From Liolophura sinensis (Eukaryota; Mollusca; Polyplacophora; Chitonida; Chitonidae), in NCBI RefSeq assembly GCF_032854445.1, contig NC_088305.1, positions 29,844,628 to 29,908,627 of the forward strand: a DNA stretch of 64,000 nt, given 5' to 3'. This document shows, piece after piece, positions 1 to 12,500 of the stretch. A program made the translations under genes and the position numbers. Numbering within the stretch: position 1 is the stretch's first letter; every line of letters starts with the position of its first letter. Under the pieces are notes generated by a model, which made no database searches, had not been told where the DNA came from, and worked only from the letters and a program-made list of their open reading frames with translations.

Positions 1-300
1 TCCTAAGCCAATTCCACATGTTCTGAAACCAGTTCCACGTAATCTGGAGTCATTACCACATTGTCTCTAGACTATGCCACATGACCTGGAGACAATTCCA
101 CATGATCTGGAGACAATAACACATAATCTGGATACAATTCAACATGATCTGGAGCTATCTCTGCATGATCTGGAGACAATTCAACATGATCTGGAGCCAT
201 CTCCGCATGATCTGGAGCCATCTCCGCACGATCTGGAGCCATCTCTGCATGATCTGGAGCCATCTCCGCATGATCTGGAGACAATTCCATAAGATCAAGC
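1..300. repeat. 21-bp minisatellite in BRCA1 intron
   Basis: About 11-14 units of 21 bp (catgatctggagacaattcc type) that decay toward the window start. Because 21 is a multiple of three, it reads as a 7-residue repeat on both strands. It has no coding context; it lies in the intron before the RING exon. Positions 301-507 show nothing else. Confidence 0.9.
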
Positions 301-507
301 TCATTTCACACAATGTGAAGCTAACTCTGTAACAGCCGGAGCTAATTTCAGATAGAAAAAGTTTGAAGTGTAGTTTTAATTCTTATGTTTGTATCCGAGA
401 CTACCAGAAATTAAACTACCAGCATCCATAGTGAAACTGCTGGAGAGTGCGTTCTGTAAGGTTTCTCTAATGCTCATTGTATGTGCTTTGTGTTTTGCCA
501 TTTTCAG

Positions 508-582
508 GTTTTGTATCACAGAGTTTCTCCACAAGAAGTCATCTGTACCCTGCCCACTGTGCAAGAAACCAGTCACAAGAAG
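508..582 (+). CDS. BRCA1: BRCA1 exon: C-terminal half of RING finger
   Basis: Acceptor ttttcag/G, donor AG/gtgagc. It encodes FCITEFL...CPLCKKPVTRR. The CPLC cysteines match human zinc ligands Cys61 and Cys64. The exon starts on the third base of a codon and ends after two bases, the same phases as human exon 5 (78 bp; here 75 bp). Confidence 0.93.
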
Positions 583-3500
583 GTGAGCATTACTGTTAAA
601 TTACAGCTTTAAATTTACAAGACAAATCAAAATAATCAATGCACAGAACCAAGCTAAGCTTCTACATGTACCTATGGTATCCACAATGACTGAAATCATT
701 ATAACGCAGTCGTCACTTCTGATGTCTAGTCAATTCTGCTTGTCACTCATTTTTCAGTCAGAAATTGGACTCAGTTTTGCAAATCAGCAAAATGGCTTGA
801 GAATAGTTTCATTGCAGTTCATAGGAGAATAAACTGAAACTTCTTTTTAAGATGTTTATAACTGTATTGACATGTATGGTTGCTGATGATATCTGTTGCT
901 GATGATATCTATTGCTGATGATATCTGTTGCTGATGATATCTATTGCTGATGATATCTGTTGCGCACACATGAAAGGCCTGTGTATAACTGATATACGCC
1001 CGGTTTCCCCCCTGTCATATAAGTGAAATATTCTTGAGTACGGCGTAAAACACCAATCAAATAAATATATAACTATAACTGATATACCTAACAAAGACCA
1101 TCGTCTCTGTAAGGGTGTATGTGACATGTGAAACATCTCTGTTGCCCTGTATCTGTCTCTGGTGTTCATCATGACAATATATTGTCATCACCGTGTATCC
1201 ATCACTAGCACACTACTCCCTCCAAATAAAGCAGTCATCCGAACCGAAAAGATTTGCCCCAGGCAATCTTGTAATTGAATCTGGGAAAAAATCAAATCCG
1301 GACAAGGGAGATAATTAGTAATGGCTAGAATAAGCAGAAATCTGAACGGAACTGACAACAGTTGTATGATACAAAATGTACACAAGAAATTCAGGTACCT
1401 GTACTTGTGTTGATTGAGTTACCTGGTTTAATAAAACAATATCAGTCATAAAATTAATTTATCATATTACGAAAATTACATTGATGAAAACTTCAAACCT
1501 GATCAAATCTGGCCAAAAGTGATGCCTAAAGGCATATTTGTGACACTAGTTTTGCCCCTTTTTCCCATGAATATTTTGATATCGGCAAAAAAAAATAGAG
1601 GACACCTCCTCATGTTAATTTGGATAATGTGTCAAATCGATCGGCATAAATTCAAGGGACCACTAGTATTTATATATTATACCTCTTTGATTCTGCATGC
1701 TGGCTTTCTCTCCAGCCGTAAGTGGGAAGGTCTGCCAGCAACCTGCGGATGGTCGTGGGTTTCCCCCGGGCTGTGCCCGGTTTCCACCCACCATAATGCT
1801 GGCCGCCGTCGTATAAGTGAAATATTCTTGAGTACGGCGTAAAAAACCAATCAAAAAAAAAAAAAAAAAAAAATCTTTGATTCTGATTTAATATGCTCCT
1901 AGCTCATAAAAATACATTTATACATGTATATGTATACGTTGTAGTCTTAGACTTCTCATTCATAGCATTACTCAATCGATAAATCTTTAGCTCCAGGCCT
2001 GCCTCTTCTGTGTTATACGTAGGAGTCTGAGTGAGCGGCCCAAATTGGGTGACATTGTGAGTGGCATTCGGAGGCTTATGACAGCCTTCCATACCGATCA
2101 GGAATCATCAGGTGAGTTTCTCGTCCGAAACTTATCTGCTTCTTTGCTCTCACATATTATTCTACCAGGCCTTCAGTCTGATGGGCTCTTTTGGTTTTAA
2201 CAAATGCAGAATAGTGGACCGACTAATAATTGCAGCCGAGTGCAAATGCGATTTTTTCATTTTCTTTTTAGAAGTTTAAACTAATATGTTCTTGTTTTGA
2301 TATTGTTCTACTTTTATATACCGCTGAGTGAAGTTAAGGGACTACACTAGGAATCACGCAGTTTGTCCATATGTCTGTAGATTTTATGCATGCCTCTCCT
2401 CCCCAACTACTGCGCTGATTTCGACCAAACATACCATACATATTGCCTAACGTCTGAACTTGTGCATGCTGAAGTTTAATAACAGTCGGGTAATTATTTT
2501 CATAATTTCACTCGTTTAGGACATTGCGTAGAAGTGGGTTTTGTGTCTTCAGAGTTTGTCTGTGCATCCCCTCCCAAAAAAATCAGTTTTTAAGAAACTT
2601 ACCATACATCTTTATTTCATCTCAACTTGTGCATGCTGAAGTTTAATTACAATAGGGTAATTATTTTCATGATTACTGCCATTCAGGTACTTTTCATGTG
2701 CACTGTATTCTCTTCTGCATGCTACGTCTCCATTCGAACTGGATGTACCTGTAGTGCTGTGCACAGATTGCCCATGAAACAGCCTGTAGGATGCCAAGCT
2801 ATAAAGCAACATGACATGCTGTCATTTCTTTTAAGATTTTCATAGTTTACTTTCTTTTAGCTTTGCAAATGTTAGGGTATGGAAGAGGAGTTTTTCGGAC
2901 ATCCGGATTTTAGTTTATTCTCCGGTCATAATTGTGTTCAAATTGTTTATAACAAGATTCAGACATTTTTATCTGTGTTTATTTGCAACTTCATAAAAGT
3001 ATTATAAGGATAAAGGTGTAGCAGTCAAGGGATTCATATAAGTTCAAATTTTACAAACCGAAACTCAAAAACTGAGGTTTGTTTTTTACCAAATTGAGTT
3101 TAATAAAAATTTACTGACCAATTTGGAGTCCATATTGAGTTAACAAAATTTTACAAACCAAGCTAACTTTTCTGTTGCACTGTATATATATTTCTGATAA
3201 CATCCATGTCACAGCTTGAAATGTAGTACATGGATATACAATTAATAAAGCAACTTATTTGTAAAGATAACATGTGTTCTCTAATTCATATATTTGTTTT
3301 AGAACTTTTCTTTTCATCTTCAAATACTGTTTATTTAATACTGCAGTTTTCTTTTAAATATACTTTTTCTGCTTTATTGTCCATGAGAAAATGGCAGTTT
3401 GTTTAGCTTAACCTTCTGAGTTGAATAGAAGCCAAGACATCTCCTCCGTTAGACACATAATGACCCATTTTATTGTAAAGAGGCTCAGTAGCATGTTGAT

Positions 3501-6500
3501 ATGCAGTGGCTAGGTAATGGAAATTGGATCATGTACAATGCTGTAATGGCCTGAGAAATGGTTTTAATTTGTGTTAGAAAGTTCAGCTGTACAAATTCAT
3601 TTTTCTCACGTTTTTTCAACATTTTGCTACCAACAGTTAAATCCGGTATAGTTGTTTCTGTCATGAATATTTTTTTTGTGTTCTGAAAATATTCCGTTTC
3701 TGATGCCAGACTTGAGCATATGGATCCCTGGTATGTATATATGGAAGTTTGACAGGTTTACTTTTGGTTGTGTTCATCAGCAAATCCATCACAAAGTTCA
3801 CAGAGTGGTCTCCCTTCATCAACAGCTGTCACTCTACAGTCTGGCTCTGCAGGTTGTTTTAAAAGATCTCTAGAGCAACCAAACTCTGCCTCCATACAGG
3901 TAAGACCGGGATATTGAATGAGAGCACAAAATTTGCACAAAACACAAATAACTCTCCACTTGTGCTTCTGTGAAAGCTTTTACAACACTGAAAATATCCA
4001 AGAGTTTTTGTGTGTTTTCATGGACATTTGGACTGAACCCACCAAAAATGGGTTTTTAACTATCATCTTTAGTTTTAAATGTCTTTTATAACAATTATTT
4101 TTTTATTTTGATTTTTGATTGTTTGATTTATTTTTATGTGCCTTTTCCTGCATTGTAATGGCAGATATTTTACACAAAAAAGAACTACTTATATTATATT
4201 TTTATTTGGGCAGTTTCTCTGTTAAATCAAGTTCATCTACTCTTATCTATTCTTCTTCGTGTATTTTTCTTGTTAGGTGATTCGCTGATAATGGCTCCTC
4301 ATGAAAGCTAATGTTTTATATGTTTTGTAAAACCAACGTTAAATAAATTATTGAGGCCTCCATGGACGCGGGCGTTAGCGTGTCAGTGCAGCGCAGTGGA
4401 CCAGGAGCCTCTCACAGATGCGGTCGCTGTGTGTTCATCTCCAGATCATGCTGGCTTCCTCTCTGGGAAGGTCTACCAGCAACCTGCGGATGATTGTCTG
4501 TTTCCTCCTTTCTCTGTCTGGTTTCCTCCTGTCTCTGTCTGGTTTCCTCCCACCACATTGCCGGCCACCATCATATAGGTGAAATGTTTTCAAGCATGGC
4601 ATAAAACACCAAAGAAATAAATAAGTTATGTGATCTTATTTTAGTATTTTTAAAAATTTGGATTAAGACGTCTGTTTTATCATCACTTTGATATTCCATC
4701 TCTTCAGTCTTGCATCACTGTATAAATCTATCCTTTCAGAATGATAAGTCTCTCAGGAACCTACGTCACTCCAAGAGAAGAAAGACCGAGGTCACACATG
4801 TGTTTATTGATGGTAAGCTCTGAATATATCCTTAAAAAACCTGTCTTAATCTACAGCTTTTGTCATTAGAAATTCTTGGCCCTAAAAATAAGCAAAGTTT
4901 TTGTGTTATGAAAGTGTGAGATCCATCATTAAAGGTAAGAAGAAAAGAAAGAGGTCATGTATGTACTGATGGTGTGAAGTTCTTTAAGGAGAAAGCTGTC
5001 ATATTAACCTTCTGTAAGTAGAAATTTGATAAAAAGCCAAAGTTAGGGGCTTTTACGGGCAAGCCAACACCAAAAACTCTAGACATGGAATAAAAATAAA
5101 ACTGAAAAATTTTGATCTTGATGTGTTTTGTTATTTTCCTGTTTTTCAAGGCATTTCAATTAAGTAAATATGTCTTCAACAGGACAAATTGCCAAAACAA
5201 TCTACGTATTCCAATAATTAGATGATTTCCAAGTTTTACTTTCATTACTATACTTTCCTCTGATACTGAGAAAAAATTTAGTCTGCTCGTAAAAAAAAAA
5301 ATAAATTTGGTGTGGCCCTGTGTATTATGAAAATTTACCAAACATAATAGATTACATTTTTAAGTTGATTTATCCATTACCTGTATCTTAACTGCTCTCT
5401 AGGTTTTTTTGTTATCCTTTTACAGATCTCACAGAGCCCTCGGAAGCGGCAGATTTGGTTCAGACCCATGTCAATGTTAGGTAAGTGCTAACATGTACAT
5501 ACATTTAGGATAAGTTTATTGTGGATTATCCTATACCTTTGCAAAAAGTCTGTCATAAAGTTGGTGATTCTGCAACGCTTTAGTTTCGGAAGAATAACTC
5601 CTCCACCTGTTGTCTCATTTTGATATCTTTTCTTGTGCAGGTACACTTTGTGGAACCTCAGATCAGGTTCCAAAAGCCATCAGATAAGATTCCAAAAACA
5701 TTGAAGTGCTTGATTTTTTCTGTTTAATATGATATTGATATATGTTAACATGCTTATTTTGCTATCAGTAGCACTAGTTCATTACTAGCTGTGAAGGAAG
5801 GATTCCCTTCTTCTGGTACTTGCAAAGTGTTGGAGGCACTAAGTGGTTGACGGCTGTCATTAGGCCATCTGTATATTCGTGAAGTTTGGTATGGATCGTG
5901 AAGTTTGGTAGAGATCACTGGCTTTACATCACTATGGCATTCTCCATTTGCCTGAACTCATACTGCAGGTGAAAATCTGTGTGTAACATATCAGAAAGCT
6001 GCTTGCCAAACATCTGTGATCTTGTTTCCTGCGCCCCCTACAACTAGCTGCCTCTGTTTAGGGTAAAAAATGTTCCTGCTTCTCCGATCAGTAAACAATT
6101 CTTCTTGTCTCTGTGTCATGTAAATTTGGGAACATGCTTGTTTTAAATATAACTTACAAGTGAAAGTTTTTTTCTTTTACAGTGGAGGATTTCCTGCGAG
6201 CAGAGTACATGGTAAAAAGTGCGCTAAGAAAGGCAACGTCGCCTCACGTAAGGTAAAACAGTCAAACAGTGATGGAGAACTGACCAGTTTACCAAATCCC
6301 ACAGAGCAAGCTGATGATGGGGAGGGTTCGTGCGAGGTAGAGCTGGTTAGGTACTTAGTGGAAGCTTCCTGTGGCGCACACTCCTCAAGTTCAAATGTCA
6401 CGACCCAGAGGTTAGAGGAGGAGGATCAGGATGAGTCAGATGGAGGATCAGTGTGCAGAGGTAGTTATGAGGAGGAGGAAAGTGTGCAAAGTGAGTCAAA

Positions 6501-9500
6501 CTGCAAGGAATTCGGTGACTGCGCTACAGAAGACAGAGATGATACCCATGATATTGTACATGAAGATGTTGTAATGCTTGAGAAGGGAGATGTTTCTGGC
6601 CATGCTAAACCAGAAAATAACCATGATCAGAACCCCAAACATGGACCAGGGGAAGAGAAGCATACATGCTCTAATGAAAATACGAAATTAAATGCCAAAC
6701 AGTCCAATGACCTTTGTGATCTGGCAGATAGTTTGGATTATGGATTCATGGAGGAAAAGTTTGGCACAGTTTCTCAAACAGGAAGTGTTCCGGGTTCACA
6801 ACCGCCAAAAGTTACAAAACCCATTTCGATTGGGACAAATGTGGCCGCTAAATCTAGTGTACCCTCTGGGGATCTTGAGATCAGTGTTCCTGTACTGGAC
6901 AAGTCAAAGTCCTGCAGAACTTATGCAACAAGGCAGAAGATCAAGAAAGTCTCCAACTGGATGTACAATTTGCCACCAAGTGTAGGAAAGAATTCCGTAA
7001 ATTCTGGCTGTACTTCAGAACCCAGTGTTTCTACAGGTGCATTAAAAAAAAGTGATTTGGCCTTGGAAGGTAATGTGGAGTCTGAGTTGACAACAAAACG
7101 CCCCCTTCTGGCAAGGAGGATATTCAAGAGCAGACAGCTGTGTGCTGTCAAAAGATCAACGCCGCCCAGAGAGGAAATCACAGACCCTAGTGCTGAAGAT
7201 GATCCTTACGTGTTCAAATCTAGCCAGAGAACTCCGAAAAGAGGGAAGAACCAAAAAGGCCGAAAGGGAGGGAAGAGGGCTTCAAGAGGAAGAGTGAAGC
7301 AAAGGGCAAAGGATAGAAAGCCCCAGCTGTGTGTTGTTCAGATGGAAAAGACAGATGCTTCTGTGACATCAGATAATCAAGCTACAACTCCTCAAGTGGT
7401 CTTGGAAACACAACCGTTTGAGATAAATGGCAACCCTGATGAGGATGTATTAAATGGTGAAGAGGAATGCGAATCCATGCAGATCCGCAGGCAAACATCT
7501 GATAAAGTTTCTCCAAAAGCGATGGGCGAAGTGGGTGGAGCGGTTTCAGGTGAAGTTTCAGGGGTGAGTGACAGTGATTCCGCGGTAATTCCTCCTAGTG
7601 TGTTTGTACCGCCACAGAGAAGAGTGCTGAGATCATCTAGGCCGCAGCAACCACTGATACTTAACACTGATTCTTGTGCTGAGGGTAAGAAGATGGGAAA
7701 GCAGAGGAAAAACAGAAAACTGGAAGTTGAAGCAAAGAAGCAAGCTGATCAGAGAGATATGGATAAGCTGATTTCAAAGATTAGCCAGGCTGAGAGTTTT
7801 GAATTATTATTCTCCAGTCAGGATGTTCACAAGCAGATGACTGCAGAGACCAGAAAAAAATCACAAAGATCTACCGAGGACAGAGCTGTTCAAGAGTCTG
7901 AGGCATCCGATGAAGGTGGAAGTAGTTCTCAAGACATAATTAAAGATACACTTGAAACAAATGCTCAGTTAGAATCAACTAAAGGCCCAGGGGATCCCAA
8001 AACAAAATGTTCTTCAGTGCCACCAAAAAAAGTGATATCGTACGAATTGCCATCAATAGCTTCCAGGCAGTCTGCTTCTAGCCCCAAGAATCTGACGCAC
8101 ATTTTGCCCTCAGCAGATGTAATTGCTCCTACTTTATCCAAAATGGGGAAATTGCTCAAGTCCGTACAGGTTAAACGAAAAACACCCTCTACTTCTGCCA
8201 GCCCAGATTTACTGTCTAAACGCCCCGCAGTATCTGATTTTGTAGGGGAGACCTCTGAAGACAGTAGCGTTTCCATCATTTCACCCACTGGGCAGCCAGG
8301 CCAATTAGCTAAAGCATCAACCCCACCCACACAGGTCAGTCCATCAAATCAAACTGGTGAAGTTTACCACAGTTCTGGGGTCTATTCAAAAGTAGCCGAG
8401 GATGAAAACAAACCGGTTCCATCCTCATACAATATGCAGAAACCAACAAATCTTCAAGATGCAACAGGTGGGTTTGTAATCATAATGCTTATGTCCATAC
8501 TTGTAGGCTACTAACTTGTTGATGTTCAATTCATCATCTTTATTGCGGAACATCTTTAATATATAAAATTAAATTTTGTCATTCATGGTGCTTTCTTAGA
8601 ATGTGAAAAGAGGATTAAGTGGTTCTCAGGACAGTGTATTTGTATCTTCTGGTCACAAAGCTTGTTTAATTTTGAAGGCCAGTCTGATCAAGTTTCTTGT
8701 GAACATTATTCTGTGGTTTCACACAGAATTAAATATCTTGACTCGGTTTTATTTATGGACATGCAGTGCATAACGATTGTGTTGATTTGACTGAAAGACT
8801 AACACTCAGTCTGTATGGTGCTACATGTAAACAAGTTAAGCTAGGCATCAAAACAGGCATTTCCATGCCTGTAGAAAGGCATTGTAGGACTAGAACAAGC
8901 ACGACAAAAATGCTTTTTCAGAAGCAGATCAAGCCTAAAATTGAGCCTTTTGATGCCAATACTTCAGGGCAAAGAGAACACTAAAATATAGTTGATATTG
9001 AATTAAAGGCCTTTAAACAATGTTCATGAAATTAGTTTAATTTATTTTTTTTTAGAATTTTTCAACCCAATAAGATGTTTTTTTTTTTTTTAAACATCTG
9101 TAGTGATCCAGAGGATATGAGTGACTTCAAATCCATATTTTTAACTTGACATTTCATGTCAGGGTACATTCAGCGAATACATTCCTAGCATCTACAAGTA
9201 CATATGTATACAGGTGCACCATGGTCTTCCTCCGTTCAATGTTTTAAGAACTGATATCTTCAAGGGGTTATATACTGAAAATGATACTTCATTTTGAGAA
9301 TGCCATCACAGCACTCATGAGCTCATGTGCAGATGAGAAGGGATGGGAAAGGGCCATCACCCACCCACTCATTCTGTGCTTTGAACATGTGTATCATTAG
9401 GTTCCAACTTCTGGAGGGGATAGGAAGGCCTCAGTAATGGGCCGTCTCCCACTCACTCGTTCTGTGCTCTGAACATGTGTATCATTAGGTTCCAACTTCT

Positions 9501-12500
9501 AGAGGGGATAGAAAGGGGTTAGTAATGGGCCGTCTCCCACTAACCTACCTCTTCCATTGGTTGGGATAGTTATGGTGGCAAAATTCGTACTTGCTTTTAT
9601 TATTATTTCACTGTTTTTGTGTGGATTTCATTTGTAAGATTTAAATATTTATAATAAAACTAACAAGTAAACATTTGCTAAACACAGTACCACGGCGCAA
9701 TTTAAGTCCATAGTTTGTGATAGCATTTTCAGGCCCTATACAAACGGGGTGAGCATGTGAAAGTATAAGCACATTCCCGTCCGGTGGATACCTTTGACGG
9801 AGTCAAGTGGAATGTCATTACATAGTAACATAAAATACATGTATATACTGAGAAATCTGTTTTCATTTTCTTTAATTTGCGAATTGTAATTAAACTTTTT
9901 GAGATTTAGAGGTTTCTCCCTTCATGTGAAGGAGTGTAAGCACCCTAGTGAACCTCAGTTCAGATCACCAGCTTTGACCTGATTTATACTGTCCATAATT
10001 TATACTGTCCAAAACATTTCTAGGCGAGGTAGAGGAGAGCCAAAATCATGTTGTGTTGCATGAAGATTAACGGATGGAACAGTTTGTGTGTGAACTTCCC
10101 TGCGTTGAAAATGTACCTGCTTTTTCTGTTGTCATTACTGTTGTTTCCTCTTCATAATAATGTGTAAGTAAACAGTTACATTTTCTATCCACCAAAGCAT
10201 CTGGCGGGGGTAATCTCAATCACAGTTCAGGAAATTATACCAATGTATTCCCAACTACATGCTCAATGGGATACAGTTTTGATGGGGAGAATAGCTATCC
10301 ATACACCTGACTAACCTTTTTTTAAATTTTGGGATCTACCGAATGGTATTTTTCCGTGCCAGCTGAAGGGGCTCCTGTGGGGGCTTCTGATACCTGTGAA
10401 ATGGGATAAACACCAAAGGGGTTCTGTTTGGGATTCTTTCATAACGTACATGAATTGGTTTATAACAAAAATCTTCTGTTGTGGTCATGATTATTATCAT
10501 TTGGCTATTTTAATTTTGGCCCAGCGTGCTTTGAGAAAATTTTATTAGTCTGCATATTTCACACTTTTAAAGTATTTTTACACCTTTGGTGTAGTGGGGA
10601 AAACTTCATCGGTTTATCTGATGAAGTCGGCACTATTGGACATTGGAACAAACTATGCAGAACTGACAAAAGCCCCACACCTCCACATGTAGGTGAAATA
10701 ACCCTAGAATATTTCTTGTCCGGCCAACATCCAGTATCTTATTGGTACTCCTTTAGTAACACCGACTACTGGAGCTAATCTTAAGAAAATTGACCATCTG
10801 TTTCCTCTTTCCATTCGAATCACAAAAAAATGTTGCTTAACTCTCAACTGCTGCCACAAAACTAAAATGTGTGTAAATCTAATTTTGATGCAGTAAATTT
10901 ATCTTTTATGGTTTGTTTATATTTGATGATACATATATCTTCAAACATACTATGCTAAATTGATGTCCTCTCTTTTCTTGTAAATATTGTCTTCTTTGTA
11001 TTAATGTATTATAAACTTAACTGTGATCCTATCACCAAACTACTGTAAATTTATTTGTTTTCCTTTCATTTGTATCTAATTATTTGAGAATTTCTTTGAT
11101 ATGATACATGTAAGTCGATGTGTCTCTTCTGCAAATATTGTAAGATAATGTATTATATAGAGGGCCTCTGGGCAGAACAGTTCTTGAGAACTGACATAGC
11201 TATGTCTACATTTGTATCATAATTACCCTCTGAAAATAAAGTTATACATGCACACACACACACACACCACACACCACACGCACACCACACACCACACACC
11301 ACACGCACACCACACACACACACACGAATGTATTGGGTGTATGATATGACTTTGATGTAGTTTTGTACACAAGTCCATGTTTGTGTACCTATATGATGAC
11401 TGACTGGTCGATCATATTACAGTATTTGTGCACTTTTAATATATGAGGAAAACAGATAAAATCAGTTCTCTTTTGCCTTGTGTTTGTTCAGAAGCCCCAG
11501 CAACCAGCCCAGGATTGTTGTTTTGTACCGAAGACAGTGATAGCAGCTCCACAGAGGACTTGGACATCCACCCAACCTCTGATGAGTACGCCATACCCGC
11601 ACTAGGTAAGTGAGACAATTCCTACACATCTTTTGTGATTCACTTCAGCAAAATGCCAGATGAAAATTCATTTTCCAACATAAAAAAAATAAATCAGGGG
11701 GGCAGAACTCATGCTTTGAAAGCCTGCTTTGCTCGATACCCAAGTGAGGAAAATAATTGAAAGGAATATTAGTCCATCTGTAAGACTTTAACTGGAATGG
11801 GGACCTCCGTGGCTCAGCTGGTTAGTGCTCTAGCGCAGCGTAATGACTCCTGAGCCTCTCACCAATGTGGTTGCCGTGAGTTCAAGTCCAGCTCATGCTG
11901 GCTTCCTCTCCGGCCGTACGTGGGAAGGTCTGCCAGCAACCTGTGGATGGTTGTGGGTTTCCCCAGGGCTCTGCTGCTTTCCACCCACCATAATGCTGGC
12001 TGCCGTTATATAAGTGAAATATTCTTGAGTAGGGCATAAAACACCAATCAAATAAATAATAAATTAATTGAAATGTATTCCAATGCCATTAGATGCAGAG
12101 GAGATCTTAGTTATCAAGAGGAACACAGCAACTACATGTATTTTTAACAATACATGTAGCTTCTGTGAGACACTGTAGGACTGTTTGCTAACTGCTTTAG
12201 AATTGCCTTCACCGTTTGTTTAGTGGGGGTAAGGTTTTTCAGCCAACCATCTTTGCACTTCTGTGACTGGAATTCTTCACCCTTTTTGCATATTTGCAAG
12301 GTGTTTATTCAAGCATATTGTGGAGGCATTATTCTGTGTTAACTGATAAAATTATACTTTCTGTTAAGCCTTGAAATTGTAGGTTTGTCCAACCCAACCT
12401 AAGAAGTTTTTGTACCCAAAATCAGATTTAAAAATGTGCATAAGTTGCACTGAAAGTTGCTCTTTCATGTGCAAAAAGGTTGAGGAGTTAGGGTAATCTG

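Noticed and set aside
144-332. Repeat-rich open frames at the window start as a protein gene
   Set aside because: They come from a stop-free 21-bp tandem unit read in several frames on both strands.
1-507. BRCA1 start codon and first RING exons
   Set aside because: No stretch encodes the expected first Cys pair (CPIC-type) or the CxHxFC part. The region is a minisatellite and plain intron, so these exons must lie upstream of the window.
8766-8984. 72-codon open stretch as an extra BRCA1 exon
   Set aside because: It has no donor before the stop, and the exons at 8467 and 11492 already join in phase.
11799-11890. A true tRNA gene
   Set aside because: The tRNA-like head lacks a full cloverleaf and is followed by a SINE body; it is the SINE promoter region. 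The same holds for the heads at 33641 and 37273.
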